Shown here piece by piece: positions 16,101 to 23,468 of a stretch of 43,300 bases of DNA. Under the pieces are notes generated by a model. The model was not told the DNA's origin. It made no database searches and saw nothing but the letters and a program-made list of their open reading frames with translations. The stretch covers positions 1-43,300 of the forward strand of contig CAUZFZ010000085.1 in the NCBI GenBank assembly GCA_963579025.1. The letters are read 5' to 3'. Numbering within the stretch: the stretch's first letter is position 1; every line of letters starts with the position of its first letter. The DNA comes from CAUZFZ01 sp963579025. Lineage in GTDB: Bacteria; Planctomycetota; Planctomycetia; Planctomycetales; Planctomycetaceae. Made by a program: the position numbers and the translations under genes.

Positions 16101-18301
16101 TCCCATTTGTTCGGATAAACGAACAGCTCCGTGAAGTCCGCGGCGCCCTTGTCTCCGTGCAGTGTCACCTGCATGTCAGTCATCAACAGCGGATTCAGAT
16201 TCCCTGTCGTAACCACTTTCAGTTTCGCGAGCGGGCTGACTTGCGCGCCTGGCAGTGCGGGCAGCGTGACGGGCACGACTTCCACGCTCGCGATCTTCCG
16301 TGGCCGAGGAGGCGCGATCCTTACGTCGTCAATGAGGATCCCAGTATTCGGTGGACTGGTGCATGTGAATCGCAACGCTTCGATGCCGTCATCAGCAAGC
16401 TGTACTTTGACGTAATTCAGAAACGAGCGCCCGACCCGCACTTTGGCGTCGCCGTTGTAAATTTCCTGCCAACCCTTGTTCGTCCGTTTCTCGATGCGGA
16501 ACGAGAACGGTTTCCTCGCCGTCCAGCGCTCTGCCCGGAACGTCAGTTCGCCGGTCGTTTCGACTTGCTCTGCAATATCCAGTGTGACAGATGTCTTTTG
16601 ACCGCCGGTCAACTGCAAACACTGCTTGCCAGTCTTCGCGTGCTTGTTATCGATGATGGTTCTGCCGACGTCAGGCCTCCACGTGCCCACCGTAGTTTCG
16701 AGTTCGTCAAACTGACCCGGTTTTAGTTGCTCAAAGCTGGTTCCGCCGTTGCCATCTGCAACGACCGGTTCCTGACTGACGTCGTGTGGTTCGGGCGAAG
16801 AGGCAAAGCTGGGAGCGAAAGCGGCGACCAACTGTGGTGACAGCATCGCGACCAGCTCGGGCGACGCGGCCGCAATGTTCTTCGTTTCGATCAGCCCGTC
16901 CGCATAGTCGTACAGTTCGGTTGCACGAATCTCACCGGACTGTCGATGCACCCACTGGGTCAGTCGATGAGTTGCTGTCCGCATCGAATAGCCCATGAGG
17001 CCCCCGCCACGAGGGTACTGGCTGAGGGCAGTCGTCTTCGTCAGGCGATTCGGGTCGACCAGAGCCGCAGCGAAGCTCTTGCCTTCAAGCTGTTTTGTGA
17101 TCGGCAGGCCCGCAAGCTCGGAGAGTGTCGCGTACAGATCGACCAGTTCAACCAGCGACGAACTCGATTCGCCGGCGTCCTTCATGCCCGGTGCCCGCAC
17201 AATTAATGGCACGCGCGTGTCGAGTTCAAAGTTTGTCGTCTTCCCCCACAGTCCCTGCTCGCCGAGGTGATAGCCGTGGTCGCCGTAGAGAACGACGATC
17301 GTGTTGTTGCTGAGTCCGGTTCGTTCCAGCTCATTCAACACGCGTCCAATCTGAGCGTCGATGTAGCTGATGCACGCGTAATACGCGTGTCGCACCCGTC
17401 TCTGTTTGTCGTCGGCGATCGCGCCGCTTCTCGGCTGATCTGTATAACGCCGCAGTTCTCCCGAGCCATGTCCGGCAAAGCTCGGAGCATTCGCCGGGAA
17501 TTCTGTGTGCGTCGGCAGCGAGACATCGTCGTAGAGATCGAAATACTTCTTCGGTGCGATGTACGGAGAGTGCGGTTTGATAAAGCCGACTGCCAGGAAG
17601 AACGGCTTGTCCGTGCCCTTCAACTTCCGAAGCGTCTTTACAGCAACATCAGCGACCTGCCCGTCGTAGAGAGTGCTGTCGGGGACATCGGGCGATTCAG
17701 TTGCAAGTCCAAACACCAGCTTCTTCGTCCAGTCGTCCGGGCCAGGATTCATTGGCCGGTAAACCTTCCTGTAAATCGTCTTTGCCGCTGCGATGCCTTC
17801 CTCGGTGTAGTAGTAACGTGGCCCAAAACGAATCGCGGGAACGGACCAGCTCTGGGGATCACCCATCGTGTCCCACCTGGTGGCGCTGGATCCGTCAGGA
17901 AATACGCCGTGGTAAACCTTGCCGATCGCTGCCGCGTGATAGCCATGCTGCTTGAAGTGCTGAGGAAGCGTGACGACATCGGGATGCTTGTCCCGGAAGT
18001 GCGAATGATTGCCGGTAACGCCGATTGAGTCGGGCCGCATTCCCGTCATTAGACTCGTGCGTGACGGATTGCAGACCGCCTGCTGACAATAGGCCCGTTC
18101 AAAGCGTCGTCCGCTTTCTGCCAGCGCATCGATATTCGGACTGTGAATATGCGACTCGCCGTAGCACCCAAGCTCGGGCCGCAGATCATCGACGGCGATG
18201 AACAACACGTTGGGCCGCGATTCGGCGATGCCATGTGAGGCCAGAAGCAGCAACGACGCCTGGATGATCAGCAGGGGCAATCGGAGTGTCGCGACACGCA
18301 T
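13199..18301 (-). CDS. Sulfatase - sialidase - sialate O-acetylesterase fusion protein
   Basis: This 1,700-residue exported protein carries three enzymes for sulfated, O-acetylated sialoglycans. ATG 18301 has GAGGA about 7 bases upstream and is followed by a signal peptide (cleavage near GIAES). Residues 28-485 are an iduronate-2-sulfatase-like sulfatase: FIAVDDLRPELGCYG, formylglycine motif CNPSR with Cys77, and GDHGYHLGEQGLWGK. Residues about 500-830 are beta-rich; the second half resembles the domain preceding BNR sialidases. Residues about 835-1190 are an exo-sialidase with YRIPG (first arginine of the triad) and five Asp boxes, such as STDGGRTW and SKDHGRTW. A short linker holds an in-frame palindrome (14700-14770). 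Residues about 1204-1700 are a SASA-type esterase with AGQSNMEW (Ser near 1293), WYQGESN and HPTLKK. No internal signal peptide or start is seen, so it is read as one chain. Confidence 0.93.
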   Translation of the reverse strand: MRVATLRLPLLIIQASLLLLASHGIAESRPNVLFIAVDDLRPELGCYGESHIHSPNIDALAESGRRFERAYCQQAVCNPSRTSLMTGMRPDSIGVTGNHSHFRDKHPDVVTLPQHFKQHGYHAAAIGKVYHGVFPDGSSATRWDTMGDPQSWSVPAIRFGPRYYYTEEGIAAAKTIYRKVYRPMNPGPDDWTKKLVFGLATESPDVPDSTLYDGQVADVAVKTLRKLKGTDKPFFLAVGFIKPHSPYIAPKKYFDLYDDVSLPTHTEFPANAPSFAGHGSGELRRYTDQPRSGAIADDKQRRVRHAYYACISYIDAQIGRVLNELERTGLSNNTIVVLYGDHGYHLGEQGLWGKTTNFELDTRVPLIVRAPGMKDAGESSSSLVELVDLYATLSELAGLPITKQLEGKSFAAALVDPNRLTKTTALSQYPRGGGLMGYSMRTATHRLTQWVHRQSGEIRATELYDYADGLIETKNIAAASPELVAMLSPQLVAAFAPSFASSPEPHDVSQEPVVADGNGGTSFEQLKPGQFDELETTVGTWRPDVGRTIIDNKHAKTGKQCLQLTGGQKTSVTLDIAEQVETTGELTFRAERWTARKPFSFRIEKRTNKGWQEIYNGDAKVRVGRSFLNYVKVQLADDGIEALRFTCTSPPNTGILIDDVRIAPPRPRKIASVEVVPVTLPALPGAQVSPLAKLKVVTTGNLNPLLMTDMQVTLHGDKGAADFTELFVYPNKWESEHADRSWLISIPAVDVDGNGLRNRTYKYSSTLATSNLPLTEGETTVWISCQLKKDADIDHRIGVQVKEVRFSNGQTFEFDTPPSLQRLGVAVRQGGDDGVHTYRIPGLATTSKGTLIGVYDVRRRSGGDLPGDIDVGMSRSTDGGRTWEPMKVIMDMGDDPNWRYDGIGDPAVLVDKNTGTIWVAATWSHGNRSWRGSGPGLKPEETGQLMLVRSDDDGVTWSKPFNITSQVKKPEWCFILQGPGKGITMRDGTIVFAAQYQDPPEQRRLPHSTIIYSKDHGRTWQVGTGAFDDTTESQVVELETGVLMLNCRYNRKSVRVVMTTSDMGRTWQKHTTSERSLIEPGSCMASLIDVDQEVGKDVGNWLLFSNPDSTRGRHHITIKASPDRGLTWPKEHRLLLDEGNSAGYSCMSMIDDKTVGILYEGSQAHMTFQRIPLSEIVGKTGTPAHHESSDQPATGKSARPTKHSLQLPRVFGSQMVLQADSRIPVWGTTNPGEKVTVVLGHERQVTFADDSGKWKLRLQARKASATPIVMSIYSGGETMEFKDVLIGEVWVCAGQSNMEWTLHQSANAKEELAAADHPRLRLLHLTAGPRGSSGSYTPRQLSRLKPEAFCEGEWKVASAESADAFSAVAWYFGRHLQQQLKVPVGLICPAVGGTPTEAWISRTWLNIDPIGRGLLADNWLDNPRLGEFCRTRGQQNLLAAIQAGESIPGDEFGPNHSFKPGFMWDAGIKPLIPFAIRGAIWYQGESNAETPARVREHGQLFPLLVNRWRHEWGQGDFPFLYVQLPALNRPEWPWFRDGQRRTLSQLKNVGMAITIDTGHPSNVHPTLKKPVGQRLAKLALGTTYQSKSHEIYAGPLLDTAEREGDSMVISFKHAGGGLKSTDENPLRHFEVCGRDGVFHAATAKIVGQTVIAVSSASVSEPHDVRYAWLPYPDPGVNLVNSAGLPASPFSTESEETLFKR
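14700..14770. repeat. Palindromic repeat embedded in frame in the sialidase-esterase linker
   Basis: The arms 14700-14723 and 14746-14770 share the core GACGGGCACTC/GAGTGCCCGTC and pair over about 24 bases. The four mismatches are all transitions that allow G-U pairing in RNA. An inner stem ATCAC/GTGAT (14732-14736, 14744-14748) closes the hairpin. On the coding strand it specifies the linker around TGTPAHHESSDQPATGKSA without a stop. The unit resembles mobile extragenic palindromes, but here it is inside a gene. Confidence 0.8.
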
Positions 18302-18651
18302 CGTTCAATCCTCAGACAGCCAACAGACTGGGCAGGTACAAGGTACGAAAAAGGCTACCCGAACGCGTGGCAGCGACAATCTCGATGGCGAACTTAGGAA
18401 CTGGGAATCAACTGATTCCCGAATAGCCGCGGAGCGGCGATAGCATATAGCCCCGGGCGTAAGCCCGGGGTAACCGAACCGTCGTGACCATCAAGCCGCG
18501 GAGCGGCGACAGCAGAACTGCAATTGCGAGTTCGCTGTCGCCGCTCCGCGGCTTTCGTCGGTCTGGTCTGGCTGACCCCTGGCTTACGCCAGGGGCTATA
18601 TGCTGTCGCCGCTCCGCGGCTGGAATTCGGGAATCAACTGATGCCCACGTT
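18302..18651. other. Intergenic region dominated by nested palindromes
   Basis: This 350-base stretch lies between the start of the fusion gene (leftward from 18301) and the stop of the DUF167 gene at 18652. The first 100 bases should hold the fusion gene's promoter; no good boxes were identified. 18403-18645 is a composite inverted repeat described separately. No gene is supported. Confidence 0.55.
18403..18645. repeat. Composite nested inverted repeat (four hairpins)
   Basis: The outer arms 18403-18454 and 18592-18645 are inverted copies: each has a GGAATCA...GATTCCCGAAT-type end, then AGCCGCGGAGCGGCGA and AGCATATAGCCCC. Inside are two small hairpins, CCCCGGGCGTAAGCCCGGGG (18451-18470) and CCCCTGGCTTACGCCAGGGG (18576-18595). 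There is also a 20-base perfect inverted repeat, 18494-18513 with 18534-18553. The structure looks like two related palindromic units inserted head to head. It follows the four-gene operon and precedes the fusion gene, so it could act as a transcription barrier. Confidence 0.85.
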
Positions 18652-18957
18652 TTAGAGCGATTGCTGAATTCGTTCCCTGATTGTCTGGCAGTCTGCCTCG
18701 GTGATTCGAAATTTCTTTCGGTTGGACGTCTGCCCGCTGAGGAGACTGATTTGCGATTTCTTCAGGCCGAGCTGTTTCGCCAGGACCTGAATCAGGGCCG
18801 CATTCGCTTTGCCTTTCTCCGCTACCTGCGTCACAGAGACTTTCAGTGCCCCATTGTGCTCACCAGTGATCGCGTTCTGCTTCGCCCCCGGTCGAGCCTG
18901 CACCGGCAGGATGACCCCTGATTCCGTCTGTTCCAGGACAATGCTCGGGCTCATCAT
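18652..18957 (-). CDS. DUF167 / UPF0235 (YggU-like) small protein
   Basis: This 101-residue protein belongs to the YggU/DUF167 family, widespread small cytoplasmic proteins of unknown function. Recognisable features are VQARPGAKQNAITG near residues 19-32, LKVSVTQVAEKGKANAALIQVLAKQL near 38-63, and KKSQISLLSGQTSNRKK near 66-82. The length is normal for the family. Its start overlaps the stop of the Fur-like gene (ATGA at 18957-18954), and a second ATG follows directly, so translation is probably coupled. It is the last gene of the four-gene leftward operon. Confidence 0.9.
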   Translation of the reverse strand: MMSPSIVLEQTESGVILPVQARPGAKQNAITGEHNGALKVSVTQVAEKGKANAALIQVLAKQLGLKKSQISLLSGQTSNRKKFRITEADCQTIRERIQQSL

Positions 18958-19370
18958 TCCTCGACCTCACCATTGATGATTGCCCGGTTACACCAGGGGC
19001 AATTGCCCGCAATCAGATTAGCGTGCGCCCGAGTGCAAACTTCCAAAGACACGACACGTGCATCATCGACCAGGCGATCAGACACCTCCACAAGAGACCC
19101 GCTCGATTGCGTGGCAGGGCGAACATAACCGTTGCCGGCGGGGTTTCTCTGAATGAGCCCGCATTCCTCAAGCATCGTAAGCGTCCGGTAGACGGTCGAT
19201 CGACTAACTCGGCGACGCCCCATTGTGAAACGCACGGCTTCGATGACGTGATCCGTATCGAACGGCGAATCGATCGAGAGGGCGATCACCACGATGATCT
19301 CCCGCTCACGTGTCAGTCGCAGCCCCTTCTCGTGAAGAAACTGGATGAACTGTTCAAGCGGAGTCGGCAT
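18954..19370 (-). CDS. Fur-like winged-helix regulator with an atypical C-terminus
   Basis: Residues about 8-85 of this 138-residue protein match the DNA-binding half of the Fur family: LHEKGLRLTREREIIVV, then SRSTVYRTLTMLEECGLIQR, the recognition-helix region. The second half is unusual. Fur-family dimerisation domains normally hold a histidine-rich HHDH-like motif and paired CxxC motifs, whereas here only Cys112 and a CPWC motif (124-127) are present, with His116 nearby. That may still bind one structural zinc, but the usual regulatory metal site is not visible. It lies 12 bases after the AlgH-like gene and overlaps the DUF167 gene. Its targets are unknown; autoregulation of the operon is a reasonable guess. 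Confidence 0.8.
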   Translation of the reverse strand: MPTPLEQFIQFLHEKGLRLTREREIIVVIALSIDSPFDTDHVIEAVRFTMGRRRVSRSTVYRTLTMLEECGLIQRNPAGNGYVRPATQSSGSLVEVSDRLVDDARVVSLEVCTRAHANLIAGNCPWCNRAIINGEVEE

Positions 19371-19382
19371 TGCGCCGCCCTG

Positions 19383-19949
19383 TCAGTTGAGATCGGGAGC
19401 TGGTGGCTGTCCGGGCAGGATGCGGTGTTGCTCATGGAACACCCGCAGAACGTCTTCCCAGATTTCATACGGATCGTCCCGGAACACAATGTCGGACTCA
19501 GCCGGCAGCGCAAACCAGTCGCCCCGAGCCATCTCCTGTTCGAGCTGCCCCTCGCCCCAGCCGGAATAGCCGGCGTAAATGCGGAAGCGGAAGTCGTCGT
19601 CCGGGTCGCCAACCGACGCTGCCACTTTGTCGAACACATCCGGGCTGGTTCCCACAAACACGCCCGGCACAATTGGCTCGTGCTCCTGGTCGTAGTCGAC
19701 CGAGTTGTGCAGGATCAGCAGGGCATTGGTTTCGACCGGCCCGCCGTTGAACAGCAGGTCATCGGAGCTGGGCATCTGGAAATGGCTGGATAGCGCCTCA
19801 GACACATTGGCATCCATCGGGCGGTTGAGGACCAGTCCCATCGCGCCTTCGGCGTTGTGCTCCAGCATCAGCACAACCGCCTTGTAGAAATTCCCGTCAC
19901 GCAGATGCGTAGCGGCGATCAGGAATTTTCCCCGCAAAGAATCGGACAT
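19383..19949 (-). CDS. AlgH/YqgE (UPF0301, DUF179) family protein
   Basis: This protein of 188 residues matches the AlgH/YqgE family. The characteristic opening LRGKFLIAATHLRDGNF is followed by LMLEHNAEGAMGLVLNRPM, FNGGPVET, and GYSGWGEGQLEQEMARGDW with EIWEDVLR. The family is common in bacteria; AlgH was named for an influence on alginate genes in Pseudomonas, but the biochemical role is not established. ATG 19949 is preferred over an in-frame TTG two codons upstream because the family's N-terminus begins there. It follows the LmbE-like gene by nine bases, so the two are probably co-transcribed. Confidence 0.92.
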   Translation of the reverse strand: MSDSLRGKFLIAATHLRDGNFYKAVVLMLEHNAEGAMGLVLNRPMDANVSEALSSHFQMPSSDDLLFNGGPVETNALLILHNSVDYDQEHEPIVPGVFVGTSPDVFDKVAASVGDPDDDFRFRIYAGYSGWGEGQLEQEMARGDWFALPAESDIVFRDDPYEIWEDVLRVFHEQHRILPGQPPAPDLN

Positions 19950-19958
19950 GAGCAAACT

Positions 19959-20816
19959 CTATTCTTCCGTGAACAGCGACCTGTATCTGCGCGGGGAATA
20001 CAGCCGGAACTCGACGTCGCGGATGTATTCAAAAGGGCCGTCCGCACTGACCTGTTCGACCAGGTCAGCAATCTGCAACTGCGATTCGTAGGCCAGAATA
20101 CTGCGACGCTTGCAGTCAAATGCAGCTTCATCCGCCATGATCTCCAAGTGGGGGTCGGTCGGAAAATCGCAATAGACTGCCATTTCATGGACTGTCGGAA
20201 CTTCCAGCGGATCGCCCAGCTCGGGCCAGATTTTGCCCGATGCATGGAACAGACTGATCATCAGTTCGTTGTGCGTAATCTGGTGGTCGGGATGCAGGTC
20301 GGTCTTTGTCGGGACAAACACACGGACCGGCCGCAGCTCGCGCAGACACTGCGTGAACGCATTCTGCAATCCCGTGTAACCGCCTGACTCGGGCTCGCCT
20401 TTCAAGGCAGGTCTGCGGCCGACGAACTTCGTCAAACCACCGTCCGGAAACCCGAGAAACGATACCTGGTCCGACGCAACCCCCAGAATCTCAAACGACT
20501 TCAGCGTCTCGCGCTGACGAATGCTGACGATGTCTGCTGCCTGCTCGGGCCTGCAGTAACCCAGACACCCGTCGGTGACGACGACGCATTGCACATCCAC
20601 ACCGGCCTGAGCCGCCGCCTGAATCAGCAGGCCGGCCCCGATGCACAGGTCGTCGTCGTGCGGCGAAACGAACATCCAGACTTCTTCACCCAGGTCCTTG
20701 CTGCTCATCACGCTGGTCAGGGACGCCTGTTTCACCGGCCGCCCGCCAATCAGACGAGTGAATTGAAAGGCGGACGTTGCTGTTGATGTCGAAAGTGCCT
20801 GAGGTTCCATGGCCAT
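19959..20816 (-). CDS. PIG-L / LmbE-family N-deacetylase
   Basis: This is a predicted zinc-dependent N-deacetylase of the PIG-L/LmbE family, which acts on GlcNAc-containing or related small molecules. Seen features are SPHDDDLCIGAGLL near residues 52-65 (the family's AHPDDE zinc motif, with the Pro replaced and the Asp pair kept), DGCLGY, SIRQRETLKSFEILG, FLGFPDGGL, and TKTDLHPDHQITH, which supplies the third zinc ligand. The start is uncertain: ATG 20816 or 20810, neither with a strong ribosome binding site, while a TTG at 20852 extends it with no family support. It is the first gene of the operon. Relatives make mycothiol or bacillithiol, but no other thiol-pathway gene is present. Confidence 0.88.
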   Translation of the reverse strand: MAMEPQALSTSTATSAFQFTRLIGGRPVKQASLTSVMSSKDLGEEVWMFVSPHDDDLCIGAGLLIQAAAQAGVDVQCVVVTDGCLGYCRPEQAADIVSIRQRETLKSFEILGVASDQVSFLGFPDGGLTKFVGRRPALKGEPESGGYTGLQNAFTQCLRELRPVRVFVPTKTDLHPDHQITHNELMISLFHASGKIWPELGDPLEVPTVHEMAVYCDFPTDPHLEIMADEAAFDCKRRSILAYESQLQIADLVEQVSADGPFEYIRDVEFRLYSPRRYRSLFTEE

Positions 20817-20938
20817 GAGTCCGAAGACGGTGATCTGAGTACGTTGCGGCAAGTTTCAGCGTGCAGTGCATCCATGCTATCGAGGCGGCCTGTCGCGAAA
20901 AAGTGACTCTTAAAAAAGTGCCCGCAAGGAGGTACAGG

Positions 20939-21073
20939 TTGCTGCGATCGCCACAACTCTGCGGGTTACGCGGACTTTTCACCGTTTCCGCTTCGGTTCC
21001 TGGCTCGCGAAAGCCGATGCACGATTTGTCGGACGCGACTTCCGAGTACGGGGAACGTGTGCCCATCGGATGA
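20939..21073 (+). CDS. Possible 44-codon leader ORF before the ABC transporter
   Basis: A strong AAGGAGG (20926-20932) stands 6 bases before TTG 20939. The frame runs 44 codons to TGA at 21071-21073. That stop overlaps an ATG at 21070 in the ABC ATPase frame (ATGA), as in coupled genes. The peptide resembles no family. The strong ribosome binding site and the overlap are seen directly; the existence of a translated leader is inference and quite uncertain. Confidence 0.25.
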   Translation: MLRSPQLCGLRGLFTVSASVPGSRKPMHDLSDATSEYGERVPIG

Positions 21074-21147
21074 GCACAAGGAGTCGTTCCGAGACGGCAC
21101 TTACGTACTCGCCGCACGCGTTGGAACGAATTTCGGAGGTCTCGCCG

Positions 21148-22122
21148 TTGAGTCTGTTAGCGGTGTCAGAACTCCGAAAGAGCTTCGACCATGGTCGCAC
21201 GGTGGCGGTGGACGGGCTGAGTTTCCAGCTTGAGCCGGGTGAGGTTTTCGGACTGCTGGGCCCCAACGGTGCTGGCAAGACCACCAGCATGTCGATCGTG
21301 GCGGGACTGCTGCATCCCGACAGTGGCGAATTGCAGTTTGATGGCTCTGCCGTGAAGACGACCGATCGCCGTTTCCGGGACGCGTTGGGATTCGTTCCAC
21401 AGGACCTTGCGATCTACCCGGATCTGACGGCGCGCGAGAATCTGACGTTTTTCGGTCGCCTGTACGGACTGCGGGGCGATCGATTGGACTCGCGGCTCGA
21501 CGTGGCCCTGTCGATGGCTGGCCTGGAATCTCACGCAGACCGGGCGGCCCGTGACTTCTCTGGTGGCATGAAGCGGCGATTGAATTTCGCCACGGGACTG
21601 TTGCATGAACCACGGCTTCTGATGCTGGATGAACCGACTGTCGGAGTCGATCCGCAGTCGCGTGCTCATCTGCTGGACTGCGTCCGCAAGCTCCGCGATG
21701 AAAATGTCGCCGTTCTTTATGCCAGCCACTACATGGACGAGGTCGAAGCCATCTGCGATCGCGTGGCGATTGTGGATCACGGGCGACTCGTCGCGTGCGG
21801 AGCACTTGATGAACTGCTCGGACAACTGCATCTGGATTTGCGTGTGCTGATTTCTGCCGGCTCGGATGACGTGGCTGCCAATGTCGAAGGACTGGAGTCG
21901 GTCACCGGGGTTGATGTGCGGCGGTCGAACGGAGACGGCGAACGAACGCTGCTAATCCATACGACTCGACTGAGTCGTGCGAATGATGATTTGACTGGTT
22001 TGCTCGACGCAGTTCTCGGACGTCTCACGGACAGCAAGTGTTGTGTGCTGTCAGTGGCGACTCAGGAGTCGAGCCTCGAACGCCTGTTCCTCCAACTGAC
22101 TGGTCGCCGCCTGCGCGACTGA
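21148..22122 (+). CDS. ABC-2 type exporter, ATP-binding subunit
   Basis: This is the nucleotide-binding subunit of an exporter whose permease is the next gene. The chosen start is TTG 21148: GGAGG lies 8 bases upstream at 21135-21139, and the sequence then reads like a normal family N-terminus (LLAVSELRKSF). An in-frame ATG at 21070 adds 26 unrelated residues. In the 324-residue form, Walker A GPNGAGKT is at 38-45, the Q-loop is FVPQD, the signature is FSGGMKRR near 137, Walker B with LMLDEPTVGVDP is near 157-170, and the switch His lies in YASHYMDE. A C-terminal part of about 100 residues is typical of drug or polysaccharide exporters. The cargo is unknown. Confidence 0.93.
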   Translation: MSLLAVSELRKSFDHGRTVAVDGLSFQLEPGEVFGLLGPNGAGKTTSMSIVAGLLHPDSGELQFDGSAVKTTDRRFRDALGFVPQDLAIYPDLTARENLTFFGRLYGLRGDRLDSRLDVALSMAGLESHADRAARDFSGGMKRRLNFATGLLHEPRLLMLDEPTVGVDPQSRAHLLDCVRKLRDENVAVLYASHYMDEVEAICDRVAIVDHGRLVACGALDELLGQLHLDLRVLISAGSDDVAANVEGLESVTGVDVRRSNGDGERTLLIHTTRLSRANDDLTGLLDAVLGRLTDSKCCVLSVATQESSLERLFLQLTGRRLRD

Positions 22123-22164
22123 CGTCGCGGTGTGAAAACGGCCAGGGACTAACGACTGAATCCG

Positions 22165-23439
22165 ATGGGCTTTCTCGAAATTACCCGCAAAGACCTGCGA
22201 TTGCTGACGCGCGACCGTCGAGCGCTGGTTGTGCTTGTCGGCCTGCCGATGGCATTCATTGCGATCCTCGGGCTGTCGACCGGACGTCTGCTGGGGTGGA
22301 GAAACGACAACCAACTGCTGAAGCTGGCGGTCGTCGATCAGAACGACTCGCGTACGTCGCAGCACGTGATCGAACGACTGGAGTCGATCGACGGCGTCCA
22401 GCTTTCGCGTGTGTCCAGTACGAATGTGGTTGAACGGCAGGTCGCGGACCGGACGGTGACAGTCGGTGTGGTGATCGGATCGGAATTTGAAAATCGCGTG
22501 ATTCCTTTGGGGCCGCGCGACATCTTCGACACAACCGAAGGTCGCATGCGGATTGGTCTGGCTAACCTGGACATCAGCATCCAGTCTCGGCCTGAGAGCG
22601 TCATGGTGCGATCAGTCGTTGATCAGATCGTGCTGTTCGCCGCGCTACAGGCGATCCTTCCGGATTCGGCCAGACGTGCCGGGGCGCGGGACAAGGTCCG
22701 CGATCTGCTACTGGGGAAGGGCAATGCGGATGCCGACGACGAAGCAGGACAATCGCCAGTCGATGTCGACGCTCGCTCCGACGACGCGCCCTCCGACAAG
22801 GCACAGGCCGCAAGTGACCCGCGGAAGTCCTCGACTCGTAATCCGGTCTACCAGACGATCGTGCCGGGATACACGGTTATGTTCGCGTTCTTTCTCGTGA
22901 ACATCATGGCCCGGTCGTTCATCACCGAACGAGAACTCGGCACACTGAGTCGACTCAGAATTGCTCCGATCTCGGCCGTCGACCTGCTGCTGGGCAAGAC
23001 GCTGCCGTTCCTTGTCATCTCGCTCACGCAGACAGTCGTGTTGTTTCTGTTCGGACGACTGCTGTTCGGGATGTCCTGGGGCTCTCAGCCCTGGCTGCTG
23101 CTGCCGATTGTGTTCTGCACATCTCTGGCAGCGACGGGTCTTGGGCTGCTGATTGCCACGCTGGTGAAAACCGACTCGCAGGTGTCCGCGTATGCTAACT
23201 TCCTGGTGATCACACTGGCGGGGATCAGTGGCTGCTTCATGCCACGCGACTGGCTGCCAGTCACCATGCAGAACGTCAGCCTGGCGACGCCTCACTCCTG
23301 GGCGTTGATCGCGTATGGTCAAGCCTTGACGAACGATTCCCCGAACCTGGGAGTCATCGCCAGGTCGTGCGGAATGCTGTGTGCATTTGCGGGCGTATTC
23401 TTTCTGACCGGCTGCTGGAAGTTTCGCGGGCAACGGTGA
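22165..23439 (+). CDS. ABC-2 type exporter, membrane subunit
   Basis: This 424-residue permease follows the ATPase gene by 42 bases and is its likely partner. Topology read from the sequence: one membrane helix near residues 24-42; a large outer domain from about 45 to 230 with a charged, Asp-rich segment (DADDEAGQSPVDVDARSDD); and then five helices from about 231 to the end (PGYTVMFAFFLVNIMA, PFLVISLTQTVVLFLFG, LLLPIVFCTSLAATGLGLL, ANFLVITLAGISGCFM, LCAFAGVFFLTGCW). This matches the ABC-2 family (YhgE/DrrB/NatB-like). The ITERELGTLSRLRIAPIS segment is the usual coupling region. The substrate cannot be read. Confidence 0.92.
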   Translation: MGFLEITRKDLRLLTRDRRALVVLVGLPMAFIAILGLSTGRLLGWRNDNQLLKLAVVDQNDSRTSQHVIERLESIDGVQLSRVSSTNVVERQVADRTVTVGVVIGSEFENRVIPLGPRDIFDTTEGRMRIGLANLDISIQSRPESVMVRSVVDQIVLFAALQAILPDSARRAGARDKVRDLLLGKGNADADDEAGQSPVDVDARSDDAPSDKAQAASDPRKSSTRNPVYQTIVPGYTVMFAFFLVNIMARSFITERELGTLSRLRIAPISAVDLLLGKTLPFLVISLTQTVVLFLFGRLLFGMSWGSQPWLLLPIVFCTSLAATGLGLLIATLVKTDSQVSAYANFLVITLAGISGCFMPRDWLPVTMQNVSLATPHSWALIAYGQALTNDSPNLGVIARSCGMLCAFAGVFFLTGCWKFRGQR

Positions 23440-23468
23440 AGCGACGCTGCCTGCGGCCGACAACCAAA

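Noticed and set aside
18403..18645. Palindromes as integron attC sites
   Set aside because: There is no integron integrase, no cassette-like array and no conserved attC core at the ends of the repeats.
18652..20816. Mycothiol or bacillithiol pathway based on the LmbE-like gene
   Set aside because: No glycosyltransferase, ligase or acetyltransferase of those pathways is nearby, and the family has many other substrates.
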